From Kistimonas sp964291505 (GTDB lineage: Bacteria; Pseudomonadota; Gammaproteobacteria; Pseudomonadales; Endozoicomonadaceae), in NCBI GenBank assembly GCA_964291505.2, contig OZ220216.1, positions 2,232,001-2,296,000 on the forward strand: a stretch of 64,000 nt of DNA. The letters run 5' to 3'. The position numbers were made by a program, and so were the translations under genes. Every line of letters starts with the position of its first letter. Position 1 is the stretch's first letter. The notes under the pieces are model-generated. The model saw only the letters and a list, made by a program, of their open reading frames with translations. It had not been told where the DNA came from and searched no databases. This document shows positions 54,709 to 62,873 of the stretch, piece by piece.

Positions 54709-55391
54709 TACACGGCCTCTACTGCGAATGAGTGATCAGACGCTGATAGCAACTCAGCAAGATCAAGCCGTTTTAACCCCTGATATTGAATACCCAGCTC
54801 ATGGTGAGTCGTTAACATTACCATCCCACCCCGTTGGGCGTGACAGATTAATAACGACTCCAGCGCCTTAACGCCTGCACGGTCAATCGCAGTAAACGGC
54901 TCATCGAGTATCCACAAACACTGCTGGCTGAGATGCAGGCGTGCCAGCGCAACCCGTCGCTGCTGCCCCGCTGACAGCTGATAGCAGGGCACATCCTCGA
55001 AGCCATAGAGATCGACCTTACCGAGCGCGTCGAGAATAGCCTCGTTCGTATAATGCCCATGCATACCCATAACCGCCCGAAGGTTTTCCTCTGGCGTCAG
55101 GGCTAGCTTGATCCCCACCTGGTGGCCAATAAACAAAAGATCCTGCTGAAAGGCCAACCGGTTTCGCTCAACCGCAATCCCCGACCACGTAATTTCGCCC
55201 TCAAAATCGAGTGACAACCCCGACACTATGCGCAACAGCGTGGTCTTGCCGGAACCATTCGGCCCTGTCACCTGAACGATTTCACCCGGTGCCAGATCCA
55301 GTGCCAGTTCAGAAAACAGTACGCGATCATCCCGGATGCAACGCAGTTGCCTGAGTGTCAAAAGGGGATCGTTATGTGTGACGGCAGTCAT
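54708..55391 (-). CDS. ccmA: heme ABC transporter ATP-binding protein CcmA
   Basis: The 227-residue ABC ATPase has Walker A VTGPNGSGKTTLLRIVSGL near residue 38, signature YQLSAGQQRRVALARL near residue 137 and Walker B CLWILDEPFTAID. Its product energises release of CcmE from CcmCD. It is the first ccm gene, behind a good promoter at 55429-55457. Confidence 0.95.
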   Translation of the reverse strand: MTAVTHNDPLLTLRQLRCIRDDRVLFSELALDLAPGEIVQVTGPNGSGKTTLLRIVSGLSLDFEGEITWSGIAVERNRLAFQQDLLFIGHQVGIKLALTPEENLRAVMGMHGHYTNEAILDALGKVDLYGFEDVPCYQLSAGQQRRVALARLHLSQQCLWILDEPFTAIDRAGVKALESLLICHAQRGGMVMLTTHHELGIQYQGLKRLDLAELLSASDHSFAVEAV

Positions 55392-55428
55392 GCAAATGCG
55401 TTAAAACCAGCAGTTATAGTGAGCTGAC

Positions 55429-55457
55429 TTTATATAGAAAGGGGCAGGGTTTTGCAA
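55429..55457 (-). promoter_or_regulatory. sigma-70 promoter of the ccm operon
   Basis: On the leftward strand TTGCAA (55457-55452) is followed after 17 bases by TATAAA (55434-55429), 38 bases before the ccmA ATG. Both boxes match five of six consensus positions. Confidence 0.6.
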
Positions 55458-55530
55458 AAACAGGAAGTGGTTATGATGTATTTACCGGATCGCGATACCC
55501 CATCTGTTCGCAACCCGGTAACTGGTCACA

Positions 55531-55965
55531 TTACTGCTTGTCGCTGCGCATGACGACAGGCAAGTCAAACGCCAGCCAGGAAAAATACCCTTCCCGGAAA
55601 TAGAACACTTTTTCGTAGCCCCATAACACGGCCAGATACGACGCAAACGCCGCACGAATACGGTGAGTACCACTGCCATAAATCACCACCGGCGTTTTTC
55701 GATCCATGAAGCCCTCATGGTAAAGCAAGGCAAAGGTTGACTTTAGTCCCAGGTGATGAGCACCTTCCACGTGCCCCCAGTTCCACTCCCGTCGTGTGCG
55801 AATGTCAATAAACATGGCGCCCAGCTCATGAAGACGCATGGCCTGTGCCGTATTCACCGTTGTCGCCCCCTTAACATGCTCTGGCGATTCACCCGCTACC
55901 GCCTGCCCCCAAAGTACTGCCACAAACAGCACCATACTTCTGAATACGCTTATTATGTGTTGCAT
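55531..55965 (-). CDS. secreted rhodanese-like protein lacking the active-site cysteine
   Basis: The 144-residue protein has a signal peptide (MQHIISVFRSMVLFVAVLWG, cut near AVAGE) and a rhodanese fold: AMFIDIRTRREWNWGHVEGAHHLG, and VVIYGSGTHRIRAA where rhodaneses have CxxGxxR. The usual catalytic cysteine is glycine here, so sulfur transfer by the standard mechanism is unlikely. The ATG at 55965 has AAGGA eight bases upstream; the longer frame to 56040 is not supported. It lies between fliA and ccmA. Confidence 0.83.
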   Translation of the reverse strand: MQHIISVFRSMVLFVAVLWGQAVAGESPEHVKGATTVNTAQAMRLHELGAMFIDIRTRREWNWGHVEGAHHLGLKSTFALLYHEGFMDRKTPVVIYGSGTHRIRAAFASYLAVLWGYEKVFYFREGYFSWLAFDLPVVMRSDKQ

Positions 55966-56058
55966 CCGATACGTCCTTGTATGACTGCTTACCACACGGT
56001 CTTCCTGACCGCTTACGGAAAGACATTGCCCAGAAACCACCTGACTGCAGCGGGCAAT

Positions 56059-56787
56059 TCACACCCAGCTCTGCAACCGGGCCCTCAGCCTTAACGCCGC
56101 CTGGCTGTGAATCTGACTGACCCGAGACTCACTGACCCCCAGCACCTTTCCAATCTCCTTAAGATTCAGTTCCTTTTCGTAATAGAGGTTCAACACCAGC
56201 TGCTCACGCTCTGACAGGGTCTCAATGGCAGAGCCCAATGCCTTGCGAAATTTCTCCGTCTGCAGATCCATTTCCGGCGCATTGTTCTCTGAGCGACGCT
56301 GCAAACGGGACTCCTCGCTATCGAACATATCCTCAAAACTGAATAGTCGGCAGCCACGCAAGTCCTGCAGGATATTGAAGTATTCTTCCAGAGAAACATC
56401 CATTTCTGCCGCAACTTCAGAATCCCGTGAATCACGTCCCAACCTGGCCTCTACCGCACGGATCGCTTCGCTGACACGTCGACTGTTTCGATAAACTGAG
56501 CGAGGCCCCCAGTCACCCCGACGAATCTCATCCAGCATCGCGCCGCGAATCCGAATGCCGGCAAAGGTTTCAAAGCTCGCCCCCTTGTCGACATCAAATT
56601 TCCGCGCCGCTTCCAGCAAGCCGACCATGCCAGCCTGCACCAGATCATCGAGCTGCACGCTGGCCGGCATCCTGGCAGAAAGATGCCGGGCAATCCGTTT
56701 GACCAGTGGTGCATGCCGTTCAACCAATTCGGCATACGTTCGCCGGCTGGCGCGTTTTTCAGCCGTTTCCCGAATCAACGCTTCCAT
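56059..56787 (-). CDS. fliA: flagellar sigma factor FliA (sigma-28)
   Basis: The 242-residue protein has sigma regions 2 (LVKRIARHLSARMP, DLVQAGMVGLLEAARKFD, FETFAGIRIRGAMLDEIRRGDWGPRSVYR), 3 and 4 (LSEREQLVLNLYYEKELNLKEIG, VLGVSESRVSQIHSQA), the FliA pattern. It directs RNA polymerase to late flagellar and chemotaxis promoters. AGGAGG lies nine bases before the ATG. It follows fleN by two bases. The usual cheY-cheZ downstream are missing. Confidence 0.95.
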   Translation of the reverse strand: MEALIRETAEKRASRRTYAELVERHAPLVKRIARHLSARMPASVQLDDLVQAGMVGLLEAARKFDVDKGASFETFAGIRIRGAMLDEIRRGDWGPRSVYRNSRRVSEAIRAVEARLGRDSRDSEVAAEMDVSLEEYFNILQDLRGCRLFSFEDMFDSEESRLQRRSENNAPEMDLQTEKFRKALGSAIETLSEREQLVLNLYYEKELNLKEIGKVLGVSESRVSQIHSQAALRLRARLQSWV

Positions 56788-56789
56788 GG

Positions 56790-57608
56790 CTAACACCCTC
56801 CTGCGAGAACCTGGTTCTCGAAGAAGAACGTCATCCCGCCCCTCGGGTAATAAACCCGTGAGTGCTGCCCCATGCCATCGGCAATAAAGCGCATGCCACG
56901 GCAAACCTTGGAGTCGGGAGCTGTCTGGAAGAGCGTCATGGCACGGTCACTGGCTTTGCGCACAGCCGGGTCGTAAGGCAAGGTGCCTGCATGACGAATC
57001 ACGAGATCATGGTCAAAACCAATCTGCGACTGCAACGCCTGGATTAGCTGTGAGCCTTCACGCTGACTCCTGACCATGTTAGTCACAACATTGAAATGCT
57101 GAACACCATATTGCAGACGCAATGTACGGATATAGTCTGCCGTATCCGCAATGGTGACCTTGTCCGGCGTGACCAGCACCATCGCATCCGATGCAGCCGC
57201 CACCAGGCGCAAATCACGCTCCCGGAAACCACCGGCGGTATCCAGCAGCAAGATATCTACCTGATCAGCAATATCATCGACTGACTGGATAAGCGATAGC
57301 AGACTGGTCTCATTGATGCCGGCGAGATCACCCCCGCCCCGGGCACCGGGCACCACTTTCACCTCAGCCGGTCCTGACAGAAATGTGTCGGCAATTGAGC
57401 ACCGCCCTGCCATCACATCCGCGATGGTTTGCACCGGCGTCTGTCCGAGCATCAGGTGCACATTGGCAAGATTAAAATCAGCATCCATTAACAAGACACG
57501 GTTGCCGGCACGACTTAACGCTTCGGCCAGGTTAATGGAAAAGCTGGTTTTCCCTACACCACCTTTGCCGCTGGCGATCGCAGCGACTCTCACTGGTTTA
57601 ACGTCCAT
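56790..57608 (-). CDS. fleN: flagellar number regulator FleN (FlhG), MinD-like ATPase
   Basis: The 272-residue protein has the deviant Walker A motif IASGKGGVGKTSFSINLAEAL near residue 12, VLLMDADFNLANVHLMLG near residue 38 and LLLDTAGGFRERDL near 101, with an antagonist-type C-terminus. FleN limits flagellar number by restraining FleQ and acts against FlhF. FlhF, normally encoded just upstream, is absent; instead a 344-base gap separates it from fliO. AAGGA precedes the ATG. Coupled to fliA. Confidence 0.92.
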   Translation of the reverse strand: MDVKPVRVAAIASGKGGVGKTSFSINLAEALSRAGNRVLLMDADFNLANVHLMLGQTPVQTIADVMAGRCSIADTFLSGPAEVKVVPGARGGGDLAGINETSLLSLIQSVDDIADQVDILLLDTAGGFRERDLRLVAAASDAMVLVTPDKVTIADTADYIRTLRLQYGVQHFNVVTNMVRSQREGSQLIQALQSQIGFDHDLVIRHAGTLPYDPAVRKASDRAMTLFQTAPDSKVCRGMRFIADGMGQHSRVYYPRGGMTFFFENQVLAGGC

Positions 57609-57952
57609 AGTTCCTTTACGGTCCGTTAGTTGTTATGGGAGAGGTTCAGCTAACACCATTCCTTGGCGTCAGCAAGATATTAATTGCAATAGCTATGCCA
57701 GAAACAAAAACAATAACCACTAAATTCCATCTTATTGTTTTTATTTGATTTTTCTTAGAAGCAATCTGAACTACAGCACCATCAACCCATGATCCGACAG
57801 AAGAGAGGCATGTTTTTTTGACTCTTCAGAAAACGAGCGACAGATTCCCGCCATTGCACATCAACGCCATAGACAAATATCTACCACTACCGGCTATGGA
57901 ATTGGCCGGAATCCAATCGGTTTAATGGATTAATTTGAAAAGAGTGGAAGCT
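57609..57952. other. gap between fliO and fleN, site of missing flagellar genes
   Basis: 344 bases with no full gene. A stop-free leftward stretch (57825-57646, about 59 codons, no ATG) includes a hydrophobic segment WNLVVIVFVSGIAIAINILL and could be a gene fragment, though chance is possible. It is AT-richer than the flanks. In relatives, fliP-fliQ-fliR-flhB-flhA-flhF occupy this place. Confidence 0.5.
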
Positions 57953-58399
57953 TCAGGATCGACGAAGCAGTTGGCGGAACTTTTCTTCAACCGGTGTACC
58001 GGAAGAGTCAGTATCAATCACAGGCTCGTCAAATGATTCAACCAGCATGACACGCCCAGGCGAAACCCCCAATAGCAACTGCTTACTGCCAGCCTCAACC
58101 AATACCAGCCGGTCCCGGCCACCCAGTGACAATGCTCCAACGATCTTCATGCCATGGCCACTTTGTGACATCGCCGGATTAAAACGCTTAAGTAACCAGG
58201 CCGTACCGAAAATCAGCACCGTGACAAGTATTAAAGAAAAGAGCGCCTGAAAAACAGCGTACCCCCCAAGGGAAGGGGTCTCTGCTGACTCTTCTGCCGC
58301 TGTCGCCAATAACGGCAACAACAGCAGAAGAGACGAGAGAAAACGGACAGGAAGAACCCTGAAGAAATTACCGCGTTTCTGAATCATCAGTTTGCGCAT
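57953..58399 (-). CDS. fliO: flagellar biosynthesis protein FliO
   Basis: The 148-residue protein has a signal-like N-terminal segment (SSLLLLLPLLATAAEE), a membrane helix (FQALFSLILVTVLIFGTAWLL), then the FliO cytoplasmic domain with MKIVGALSLGGRDRLVLVEAGS and QLLLGVSPGRVMLV. FliO aids assembly of the FliP ring of the flagellar export gate. Its reading frame overlaps the end of fleQ by 32 bases; the ATG at 58387 is an alternative start. FliP, FliQ and FliR are not adjacent, which is unusual. Confidence 0.87.
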   Translation of the reverse strand: MRKLMIQKRGNFFRVLPVRFLSSLLLLLPLLATAAEESAETPSLGGYAVFQALFSLILVTVLIFGTAWLLKRFNPAMSQSGHGMKIVGALSLGGRDRLVLVEAGSKQLLLGVSPGRVMLVESFDEPVIDTDSSGTPVEEKFRQLLRRS

Positions 58400-59822
58400 A
58401 ACGATTCAGTTCATACTTCCGCATTTTTTCCACCAACGTGGTACGACGGATCTGCAGCTTGTCTGCTGCGCGGGCAACGACATTATTGCAGTCATCCAAC
58501 GCCTGACGAATCAGTTTCTTCTCCAGTCGACCCAGAAAATCTTTCAGGTTCAGGCCATTGACCGGAAGAATCGCCAACTCATCCAGACCGGAAGAACCCG
58601 GCGGCTGAAGCGTATTGGGGAACATCTCGGCAACCCGGCTGTCCCTGACCTCCTGCCCGGCCAGTTTCTGGAACTTGTCTGGTAATTCTTCCACCCCAAT
58701 AACACCCATCGGATAGATGATAGAAAGGCGCTCCACTAAATTCGCCAGCTCCCGGACATTGCCAGGCCAGTCATATTTACACAGCAGCATAATGGCTGCT
58801 GAACTGAACCGGACCGAGCCTCGCTGATCCCGCTCCATACGGGTAATCAAATCATTGAGTATCAATGGCAGATCTTCGGTGCGATCCCGTAAGGCTGGCA
58901 TATCAATAGGGAAGACATTGAGGCGATAGTAGAGATCATCTCGGAATTTCCCGGACGCAACCATCTCTTCCAGATTCTTGTGTGTCGCCGCGATAATTCT
59001 GACATTAACGTGAATCGGCGCAGAACCACCCACCCGCTCAAAACAACGTTCCTGCAATACTCTGAGCAGCTTGACCTGCATATTCAGCGGCATATCGCCA
59101 ATTTCATCAAGAAAAAGTGTTCCTCCATCGGCCAGCTCAAAGCGGCCTTTACGCGTCGCTATGGCGCCGGTAAAAGCTCCCTTCTCATGACCAAACAGCT
59201 CGCTTTCAAGTAACTCAGCCGGTATCGCACCGCAGTTGACGGGTACGAATGGGCGCCCCTGGCGACCGGAGTGTTCATGCAGATTTCTGGCAACCACTTC
59301 CTTGCCGGTACCCGATTCACCGGTAATCAAGACATTAACGTCCTTCTTCATCACCTGACTCATCAGGGAACGTACCTGACGAATTGGCCGGCTGCTACCC
59401 ACCAGGTTCCTGAACACCTGCACATCATGATAACCGGAGGCCATCTGACCATGGCGACAATGCGCCCTGTAGATCTGCGACATATGCAGGCTTTCCAGCA
59501 TCTGGCTATGGGTCAGCGGCGGCCGCAACTCAGCAACAACCTGACGTCGCATACTCCCCTGCAACTGTCCGGGTCGAGACTGACCACAAAGAATCACGGG
59601 AAGGCCGGCATGGTGGCGATTCAGGAATTTCAGCGCCTCATCGCTCTGGCCCCGCAAGCCAAGGACGATGGCATTGAAGTTCTGGTCATGGCCCAGCCTC
59701 TCCTGGAAACGCTGCGTGGAGGCATATTCAGTTTCGCAACCCATGAACTCAAGAATGGTGTTCAACACCTGGCGTTGCTGCTGATCATCATCAATGATTA
59801 ATATCCGACTTCTGTTACCCAT
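58368..59822 (-). CDS. fleQ: sigma-54-dependent flagellar master regulator FleQ
   Basis: The 484-residue protein has an N-terminal FleQ receiver-like domain (RILIIDDDQQQRQVL), an AAA+ sigma-54 interaction domain with Walker A ITGESGTGKEVVARNLHEHS, GAFTGA motif in ELFGHEKGAFTGA and Walker B GGTLFLDEIGDMP, and a C-terminal Fis-type helix-turn-helix (NVVARAADKLQIRRTTLVEKM). FleQ drives flagellar genes and, with c-di-GMP, exopolysaccharide genes. The ATG at 59822 is preferred. It is next to fliO rather than fleS-fleR. Confidence 0.9.
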   Translation of the reverse strand: MGNRSRILIIDDDQQQRQVLNTILEFMGCETEYASTQRFQERLGHDQNFNAIVLGLRGQSDEALKFLNRHHAGLPVILCGQSRPGQLQGSMRRQVVAELRPPLTHSQMLESLHMSQIYRAHCRHGQMASGYHDVQVFRNLVGSSRPIRQVRSLMSQVMKKDVNVLITGESGTGKEVVARNLHEHSGRQGRPFVPVNCGAIPAELLESELFGHEKGAFTGAIATRKGRFELADGGTLFLDEIGDMPLNMQVKLLRVLQERCFERVGGSAPIHVNVRIIAATHKNLEEMVASGKFRDDLYYRLNVFPIDMPALRDRTEDLPLILNDLITRMERDQRGSVRFSSAAIMLLCKYDWPGNVRELANLVERLSIIYPMGVIGVEELPDKFQKLAGQEVRDSRVAEMFPNTLQPPGSSGLDELAILPVNGLNLKDFLGRLEKKLIRQALDDCNNVVARAADKLQIRRTTLVEKMRKYELNRYAQTDDSETR

Positions 59823-60013
59823 GCTACTGATCATCCTTGTCAGTAAGGGCTCTATCCGGTCACACTGCAGCGCTGATAGAGGCGGGATAAATGAAAAAAA
59901 TCTCTATGAGACACCATCAATATCCAGTTAAGGCGGAAGATTTCGGTTCGTCAAATAGCCTATTTCATCAATAGCTGACTATCAGTACAGGACGCTTTCA
60001 ACTGCCCCTCAAA

Positions 60014-60031
60014 TAAAAAACCCCGCAGGGG
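60014..60031 (-). terminator. Rho-independent terminator downstream of the porin gene
   Basis: Read leftward, CCCC and GGGG around a three-base loop (60031-60021) are followed by TTTTTTATTT. It lies about 90 bases after the porin stop. Confidence 0.75.
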
Positions 60032-60121
60032 AGTGCAGGGAAAAACAGAGCAAGTACAACACAGGTTACAAAGCAGCGCCGCTGGCTCCGGCGCTGCGTT
60101 TGAAGGTGAAGGAGGCATCGG

Positions 60122-61372
60122 TCAGAAAACAGACAGGCTGTAGTTCACATAGAAACGGTTATCGTCAGTATTGGAATCACCACCGTGTCCACGGTTGGTA
60201 TAGTTCTCCCAAGCCAGGTCCAGCCCCTTGAGATCGCCTCCAAACGCATAGCTCAGGATGGTGCCGCGCTCCCAGCGAGACTTGTCTACACCGCTCTGAT
60301 CGATTTCACCGCGGGCATAGTAGGTATCGATTTCCAGGCCTTCGATGCCCATATCGGCAAAGTCGTAGCTCACACCAACCAGCCAGGTTTTTTCGTCTTC
60401 ATCGGCAAAATCTTCATGCAAAGAGACAGATGAGCTCCACTTACCATGATCTTCATCGAAATAGGCGGTGTCCCAGTTACCATCAGTGACCTTGTTATAA
60501 CCGGCATAAAGCGTTGTCGCTCCCATTCCCAAAGCGGCATTCAAGTTTACGAATTTGGACTCATGCTGGCTACCATAGAGGTCGCCATCATCTTCCTGCT
60601 TGCCATAACGCACATCCAGTCCCAATGTCATGCCATCATTGAGAGCAATGTCATAACCAACCTGAGCATAACGCTGCTGGAGATAATCCTTGGAAGCCCC
60701 CTGTTCCACCTGGAAACTCAAACCAGCCAGCTCACCTTTAAGTCCATAGATACGCAGGTTATCAATCTTCTCACTGCCGTTGGTGAGATCATCCTTGAAA
60801 TAGCTCTGATTACGGGGTGAGAAACCCGTGATTTGGGCCGCATACAGATCAACATCATAAATACTCAAAACGCCTTCACCACCGAACGTCGCGGCAGGGA
60901 GCGCCCGTGAACCGGAATCACTATAAGTCTTGAACTTACGTTTCTTTTTGCCGTAGTTACCGGAAAATTCCACGTTATCCAGACCAAACTTGAACTTGGC
61001 GTAGGCTTGATGAATACCACCGATATCGTTCAGGTCACACTTGGTCTTGTCACCACCATCCAGCGGTAGGTTGGAGTTTTTACAGTTATTCTTTTCACCA
61101 TCCATGTCGTTGGCGAGCCCCATGGCGCCCCCTGCAGAAAGGTCAAATCCGATGACATCGGCAAAATAGCCTGATTTAAAATCGGCAATAATCGCTTGCA
61201 CCCACTCCCGGCGATCCTTGGTATTTTCATCACTGCGGCCCATTTCATTGAAATAGACATTTCTGAATTTGATTTTCAGGCCGCTGTCTTCAATAAAATC
61301 ACCGGCACTGGCCATACTCGCCAGACCGGCAGCAACAACGGCAACAGACACTGAAATCGGTTTCAATTTCAT
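60122..61372 (-). CDS. OprD family outer membrane porin
   Basis: The 416-residue protein has a signal peptide (VSVAVVAAGLASMASAGDF), OprD-type segments KDRREWVQAIIADFKSGYF and VIGFDLSAGGAMGLA near the start, amphipathic strands throughout and a C-terminal phenylalanine (VNYSLSVF) for BAM-mediated insertion. OprD-type porins pass small organic acids or amino acids; the substrate is unknown. The ATG at 61372 has GAGGA nine bases upstream, better than a GTG at 61381. It appears monocistronic with its own terminator. Confidence 0.88.
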   Translation of the reverse strand: MKLKPISVSVAVVAAGLASMASAGDFIEDSGLKIKFRNVYFNEMGRSDENTKDRREWVQAIIADFKSGYFADVIGFDLSAGGAMGLANDMDGEKNNCKNSNLPLDGGDKTKCDLNDIGGIHQAYAKFKFGLDNVEFSGNYGKKKRKFKTYSDSGSRALPAATFGGEGVLSIYDVDLYAAQITGFSPRNQSYFKDDLTNGSEKIDNLRIYGLKGELAGLSFQVEQGASKDYLQQRYAQVGYDIALNDGMTLGLDVRYGKQEDDGDLYGSQHESKFVNLNAALGMGATTLYAGYNKVTDGNWDTAYFDEDHGKWSSSVSLHEDFADEDEKTWLVGVSYDFADMGIEGLEIDTYYARGEIDQSGVDKSRWERGTILSYAFGGDLKGLDLAWENYTNRGHGGDSNTDDNRFYVNYSLSVF

Positions 61373-61659
61373 TAATAACACTCCTCGGTGTGTATTGCGT
61401 TTCTTGTTTTTTGTCTTCGCGAGGTAGTTTGGTATTTGAATGTGACAGGCGGGTTAAATATATATTAACGTTTTATTTAGGTTTCTTTACCGGATCAAAA
61501 TCTTTGCATTACAAAGAACAACCATCAGCGACATCAGTCGTCAGGCTGTGATCCGAGTTTCATCAAGAAGTAACTCAACGCCAGAAAAGAGAAATGCTGC
61601 TTACCAATATTGATATTAATAAGCAGCTAAACAGAGATCGGATATATCGCTGTTAATTA

Positions 61660-62781
61660 TCAGCAGGTTTCCAATAAAACACTGCCAATGGAGTAGCCCG
61701 CCCCAAAGGAACAAATCACTCCACGATCGCCAGACACCAGATCCCTGCGATACTTATGAAATGCGATAATAGAGCCTGCTGAGCTGGTATTGGCATATTC
61801 ATCCAGAATGACAGGTGCCTCATGACTATCCGCATCACGCCCCAGCACCCGGCGTGCCACCAGCTGATTCATGTTCAGATTAGCCTGGTGCAACCACATC
61901 CGTTTCAGTTCAGATACCGCCATATTCAGGCTATCCAGATGTTCGGTAATATGCCGAGCCACCTGAGGACAGACTTCTTTAAAGACTTTCCGGCCATTCT
62001 GAACAAACAACTTGTCCAGCTTGCCAATTCCCTGTTCATCCCCCCGATTTAAAAAACCGAAGTTATTACGAATATTATTGGAATACTGCGTCCAAAGTTT
62101 TGTGCCTAATACACGATAACGATTTTCCGACCTGGCAAGGCTTTCGTCTTCAAGAATCACTGCCGTACAGGCATCACCAAAAATAAAGTGGCTGTCACGG
62201 TCCCTGAAATTAAGGTGGCCGGAACAAATTTCCGGATTGACCATCAATACCCGTTTCGCACTGCCTGCGCGGATAGCATTGACCGCAGCCTGAATCCCGA
62301 ATGTCGCGGAGGAGCACGCAACATTCATGTCATAACCAAAGCCCTGAATTCCCAGAAAATGCTGGATCTCAACGGCCATGGCCGGATAAGGCCGCTGCAT
62401 GTTGGAACAGGCGACAATGACAAAATCAATGTCCGATGCTTCCAGGCCTGAATCAGCCAATGCTGACTCTGCCGCTGCCAGCGCCATTTCACACTGAACC
62501 GACAGGGTGTCGTTATCTCGCTCCGGAATACGGGGCGCCAGACGTTCAGGATCAAGGATCCCATCACGGTCCACCACATACCGGCTGCGAATACCGGAAG
62601 CTTTTTCAATAAATTCGCTGTTACTTTCCTGAAGGGGGTCTATTTCACCGGCAGCAATTGCCTGCCGGTTGTCATCATTGGATTGCCTGACCCAGGCATT
62701 GAAAGCCGCCACCAGTTCGTCATTGCTGATAGCGTAAGGGGGCGTATACAGCCCGGTGCCACTGATTACTACCTCTGTCAC
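61660..62781 (-). CDS. beta-ketoacyl-ACP synthase III
   Basis: The 373-residue thiolase-fold enzyme carries the KAS III catalytic triad: Cys in YDMNVACSSATFGIQ near residue 147, His in WLHQANLNMNQLVA near residue 297 and Asn in EYANTSSAGS near residue 333. It is longer than housekeeping FabH (about 317) and resembles a second FabH-like enzyme known in pseudomonads that feeds acyl-CoA from beta-oxidation into synthesis. A GTG start is used; AGGA lies upstream and no ATG is available. It is downstream of hrpA. Confidence 0.88.
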   Translation of the reverse strand: MTEVVISGTGLYTPPYAISNDELVAAFNAWVRQSNDDNRQAIAAGEIDPLQESNSEFIEKASGIRSRYVVDRDGILDPERLAPRIPERDNDTLSVQCEMALAAAESALADSGLEASDIDFVIVACSNMQRPYPAMAVEIQHFLGIQGFGYDMNVACSSATFGIQAAVNAIRAGSAKRVLMVNPEICSGHLNFRDRDSHFIFGDACTAVILEDESLARSENRYRVLGTKLWTQYSNNIRNNFGFLNRGDEQGIGKLDKLFVQNGRKVFKEVCPQVARHITEHLDSLNMAVSELKRMWLHQANLNMNQLVARRVLGRDADSHEAPVILDEYANTSSAGSIIAFHKYRRDLVSGDRGVICSFGAGYSIGSVLLETC

Positions 62782-62873
62782 GTCCTGTCCTCAGGTCACT
62801 GCCCCGGAAGGCTTTTTTCTTTCAGTCAGACGTTTGATCTTATAGGAGCTGTCATGGTTTTGAAACAACCGTA

